Source: Branchiostoma floridae
Taxonomy: Eukaryota > Chordata > Leptocardii > Amphioxiformes > Branchiostomatidae
Assembly (NCBI RefSeq): GCF_000003815.2
Contig: NC_049989.1
Coordinates: 5,643,245-5,707,244 of the forward strand
DNA length: 64,000 nucleotides
Direction of reading: 5' to 3'
The notes under the pieces: generated by a model
What the model was told of the DNA's origin: nothing
The model's input: the letters and a program-made list of their open reading frames with translations, nothing else
Database searches by the model: none
Shown: piece after piece, positions 62,004 through 64,000 of the stretch
How the letters are laid out: each line of letters starts with the position of its first letter
Position numbering within the stretch: the stretch's first letter is position 1
Made by a program: the position numbers and the translations under genes

Positions 62004-62986
62004 GAAAACTCATCAGTATCATCATCGCTATTATTCAAAAACATATGTGACCATTGCTATCATTTATATGAATCAATTATCATCATCATCATCATTATCC
62101 ACCAATAATCAAACAAAAAGCAGAAAGAGTGACAAGCAAGAGAACTCTAGCAAAGAAGCAGAAATGTATACCATGTAAAGTTGTCATAATAATCTTACGA
62201 GATGAAAATGGTTATACATGGTGTAGACAATGACATCATCATCCCTTAATATGGATCGTATATGTAATAAAGGTGTCTTTGTTAACAAGGTAACGTTACT
62301 TAGAATTTAGATTTGAGGTAACGTTACAGTGATGGTTTATCTGTTCCTTTTTCTTGTGTACGAAGAGGTTGGGAGATGGTCGGAAGTTGGGCATCCCTTT
62401 TACTCATACTCAGGTGATTTACTGATGACAGGTCAGGGGCAAGGAAAGTGAAAGTTGTACAGCAGAGTATGACGTTTTTGCTTGCAGGTTCTGTGATGCA
62501 ACAAATTATGAAACAACTGTGTCTTTCTCTACATTCATGTATTCTATGTGCGTGTTGGTTTCTGTGACTGTATGTTAAAGGACTGATTTATACCTCGAAG
62601 TTTCTGAAAATCTTATCGCACCCTTCCATGTCAGGGCGGTGGACGGGAGAAGGATCCAAGATGGTCTGCAACAAAAATAACAAAACAAAAATGGAGGGCG
62701 CAGTTCATGTTACATGTATTTTATAGCGTTAAACGTTGCAAATGAATCTCATGATTCATCCAAATTCAATTCTCTGCTGAAATAACAAGCAGCCATTTCC
62801 CCTAAGATCGACCCTTCACCTATTTTTTTCGACAAACATCTCGTGCCAAGCCATGTGAACTGTCAACCTTCAGACATGTCACTGAGCGTTCGCCCTCCCC
62901 ACACTGGGCCCCAGTCCAACTCTTTGTTCGTTTGGGGTCTACATATCAATGTCAAATTCTGCAGTGCCCTCACAACTTACCGTCAT
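55185..62986 (-). CDS. MIOX: Inositol oxygenase (myo-inositol oxygenase)
   Basis: Cytosolic di-iron enzyme that cleaves myo-inositol with O2 to D-glucuronate, the first step of inositol catabolism. Eleven exons, given 5' to 3' on the minus strand: 62986-62981, 62665-62594, 61572-61492, 60229-60137, 59778-59709, 59540-59473, 59039-58930, 56899-56832, 56163-56114, 55934-55822 and 55293-55185. The joined frame is 279 aa, against 285 in human. All six iron ligands are present: His92 (HAFQTAE), His117-Asp118 (IHDAGK), His188 (SWGHDEY), His214 (RFHSFYPW) and Asp247 (NKFDLY), each six less than human numbering. The end is KYIPGKLRW. The first coding exon has only two codons (MT); it is chosen because its GTAAGT donor has the right phase. 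It is transcribed toward VMP1. Confidence 0.95.
55565..55705 (-). repeat. Dispersed repeat D in MIOX last intron, with inverted arm
   Basis: The minus-strand reading gives ATCATATCCAGTTGCTTAAG and ATTACCTGGATGCCTAA in the same order as at 2643-2715. AATCATATCCAGTTGC also occurs on the plus strand at about 55687, so GCAACTGGATATGATTT is inverted within about 85 bp. Confidence 0.65.
57833..58410 (+). mobile_element. Tc1/mariner-type element, internally deleted
   Basis: The ends CGAGGGGCATTCAATAAGTA and TACTTATTGAATGCCCCTCG are inverted, with pairing extending through ATCCACCTGACCCA. TA duplications flank it at 57831-57832 and 58411-58412. At 578 bp it is too short for a full transposase of about 1 kb. 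It lies in the MIOX intron between exons 58930-59039 and 56832-56899. Confidence 0.85.
58016..58324 (+). pseudogene. Mariner transposase fragment (N-terminal HTH)
   Basis: A 102-residue frame inside the element at 57833-58410. MEQVECRAVIRFLYLKGRTP, then DDAPSYGLVKRWHPEFKQGR and a PGRPSSAI linker, resembles the N-terminal helix-turn-helix DNA-binding part of mariner transposases. After SVRGPTWDVLQ the frame enters a short unrelated tail and stops. The DDD/DDE catalytic domain is missing, presumably by internal deletion, so it cannot transpose on its own. Confidence 0.75.
61974..62002. repeat. (ATC)n microsatellite
   Basis: About nine ATC units in MIOX intron 2, with smaller ATC runs at about 62078-62095. 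Nothing else stands out in this intron (61573-62593). Confidence 0.9.
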
Positions 62987-63300
62987 CTTTCTCGATAGTT
63001 TATCGCTTCAAATTGTGCACAATAAATCGTTGAGAAGGTTGCAATCGCGACAAGAGGCTGCACACACTGTAAAAATGTTTGTCCTTTCTTCTCAAAATGG
63101 TGTGTTTACTTCGCATCCTTGATTACGCAAGACATTGCCCCATCTGATTGGTCAAAGATGAGACACACCTTCGAATCCGCATATCTGATTGGTGAAGCTG
63201 ATTACGCAATTTATGCACTTGGCGAATCAGCTGCTTCGTTTACATCAGCTGATTAAATCTGCAACTCTGATTGGTTAAACACAGGAAACGCCCCCAGTAG
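62987..63300 (-). promoter_or_regulatory. MIOX 5' UTR and CCAAT-rich promoter
   Basis: Three CCAAT boxes on the minus strand, reading TCTGATTGGT on plus (ATTGG at 63147, 63188 and 63270), lie 160-290 bases upstream of the MIOX start. No TATA box was seen. Paired or tripled CCAAT boxes are typical NF-Y sites; function is inferred. Confidence 0.55.
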
Positions 63301-64000
63301 ATACCCAGACCGGTTCGTACCTGTTCGCGCCAGCCGGCAGCTGCGCTTTTGTGTCTACCAGACTCCTTCGGGTGTCGGAAATTGACGTAATATGGGGAAT
63401 GGTATTTCCAGAGGAGATGTCTATTGTAATTGAGTGATTCTATAGCTGAATAAATTCCCTAGCAATTGATTTAACCTATTTAGTCTGAATTTCGGCTGTG
63501 TTATTGTCGTATTCTAGACTAAAGTAAAGGAGTCTGTTAGAGACTAACGTTAGTAGAGGGTCTGCATGGGGGGGTCTTGGTAACGCTTAACGGTGAATTC
63601 AGGAGGCCCGGTAACGGTTAACGGTGAATTCAGGAGGCCCGGTAACGCTTAACGGTAAATTCAGAAGGAGTTACAAAACATAACACCGTTGAAAGTAACA
63701 TTGAAGTGCATTCCTATTCATACAATGCTAGAGTAGTTATATCAATGGGGGAAAATATCCGACTAATGACAAAGCAAAAGGTGCCCAGAACCCGGAGGAA
63801 TGACAGGGACTTTGTCCATGACATCTGTAAATTGACGGAGGCAGAGTTCCCGGCCCGCCACAGGGACGGCGGCAGCAAATTTCTTATGGGGGGATTGAAC
63901 TATTGTTTCAGCACATGGAGCGCCGAAGGCGCGACGCATCCCAGGGGGGTCCGAGGGTATGCTCCCCGGGAAAATCTTAAAATCAAGACCCTCTTAAATG
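63300..64000. other. Upstream flank with tandem and dispersed repeats
   Basis: No gene is recognised. A 31-bp unit (GGTAACGCTTAACGGTGAAT plus TCAGGAGGCCC) repeats three times at 63580-63670. From about 63885 to the end runs a fragment of the GCGCCGAAGGCGCG...GGGGTCCGAGGGTATGCT repeat related to modules inside 22983-24750. Confidence 0.7.

Noticed and set aside
1-64000. CRISPR arrays, operons or bacterial mobile islands
   Set aside because: The tandem repeats have no uniform repeat-spacer structure and all genes are intron-split animal genes.

Overview
The window is animal nuclear DNA, not bacterial. It shows interrupted genes with phase-matched GT-AG introns, long 3' regions, a 103-base assembly gap, and many small inverted-repeat transposable elements and minisatellites. 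An ST8Sia-type sialyltransferase (a deuterostome family), very high similarity to chordate VMP1, MIOX and ZDHHC5/8, and the abundance of small foldback elements point to an invertebrate deuterostome. A cephalochordate (amphioxus, Branchiostoma-like) is the best guess. This is inferred from protein families and repeat style; no database was searched.

Layout. (1) 682-9917, plus strand: the 3' part of a ZDHHC5/ZDHHC8-type palmitoyltransferase. The 5' exon(s) lie left of the window. It has a long disordered tail and a PDZ-ligand C-terminus. There is a candidate second terminal exon, a candidate 39-base cassette exon and a pair of tandem donors. The 3' region to about 12.2 kb contains a dense cluster of DR1-type nuclear-receptor half-site pairs. 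(2) 12.2-27.0 kb: a gene-poor stretch full of MITE-like and foldback elements, including a nested insertion and a 1.77-kb TIR element. (3) 27012-32794, plus strand: a two-exon gene for a 124-residue predicted N-myristoylated protein of unknown function. Its intron holds an LTR-like element with an array of TTCCGCGGAA hairpins. (4) 35577-40762, plus strand: a complete eight-exon alpha-2,8-sialyltransferase (375 aa) with a 0.9-kb minisatellite in intron 6. (5) 42170-51178, plus strand: a complete 13-exon VMP1 (488 aa) carrying an N-terminal SAP motif that human VMP1 lacks. (6) 55185-62986, minus strand: a complete 11-exon myo-inositol oxygenase (279 aa) with all six iron ligands, convergent with VMP1. 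A CCAAT-rich promoter lies to its right.

The genes do not form a functional cluster. They act in membrane protein palmitoylation, an unknown membrane-associated role, Golgi glycan sialylation, ER/autophagy lipid scrambling and inositol catabolism. The observations most worth following are the SAP-VMP1 architecture, the alternative PDZ-ligand tails of the palmitoyltransferase, the DR1 cluster and the myristoylated orphan protein. I found no clear evidence of a wholly new multi-gene system.
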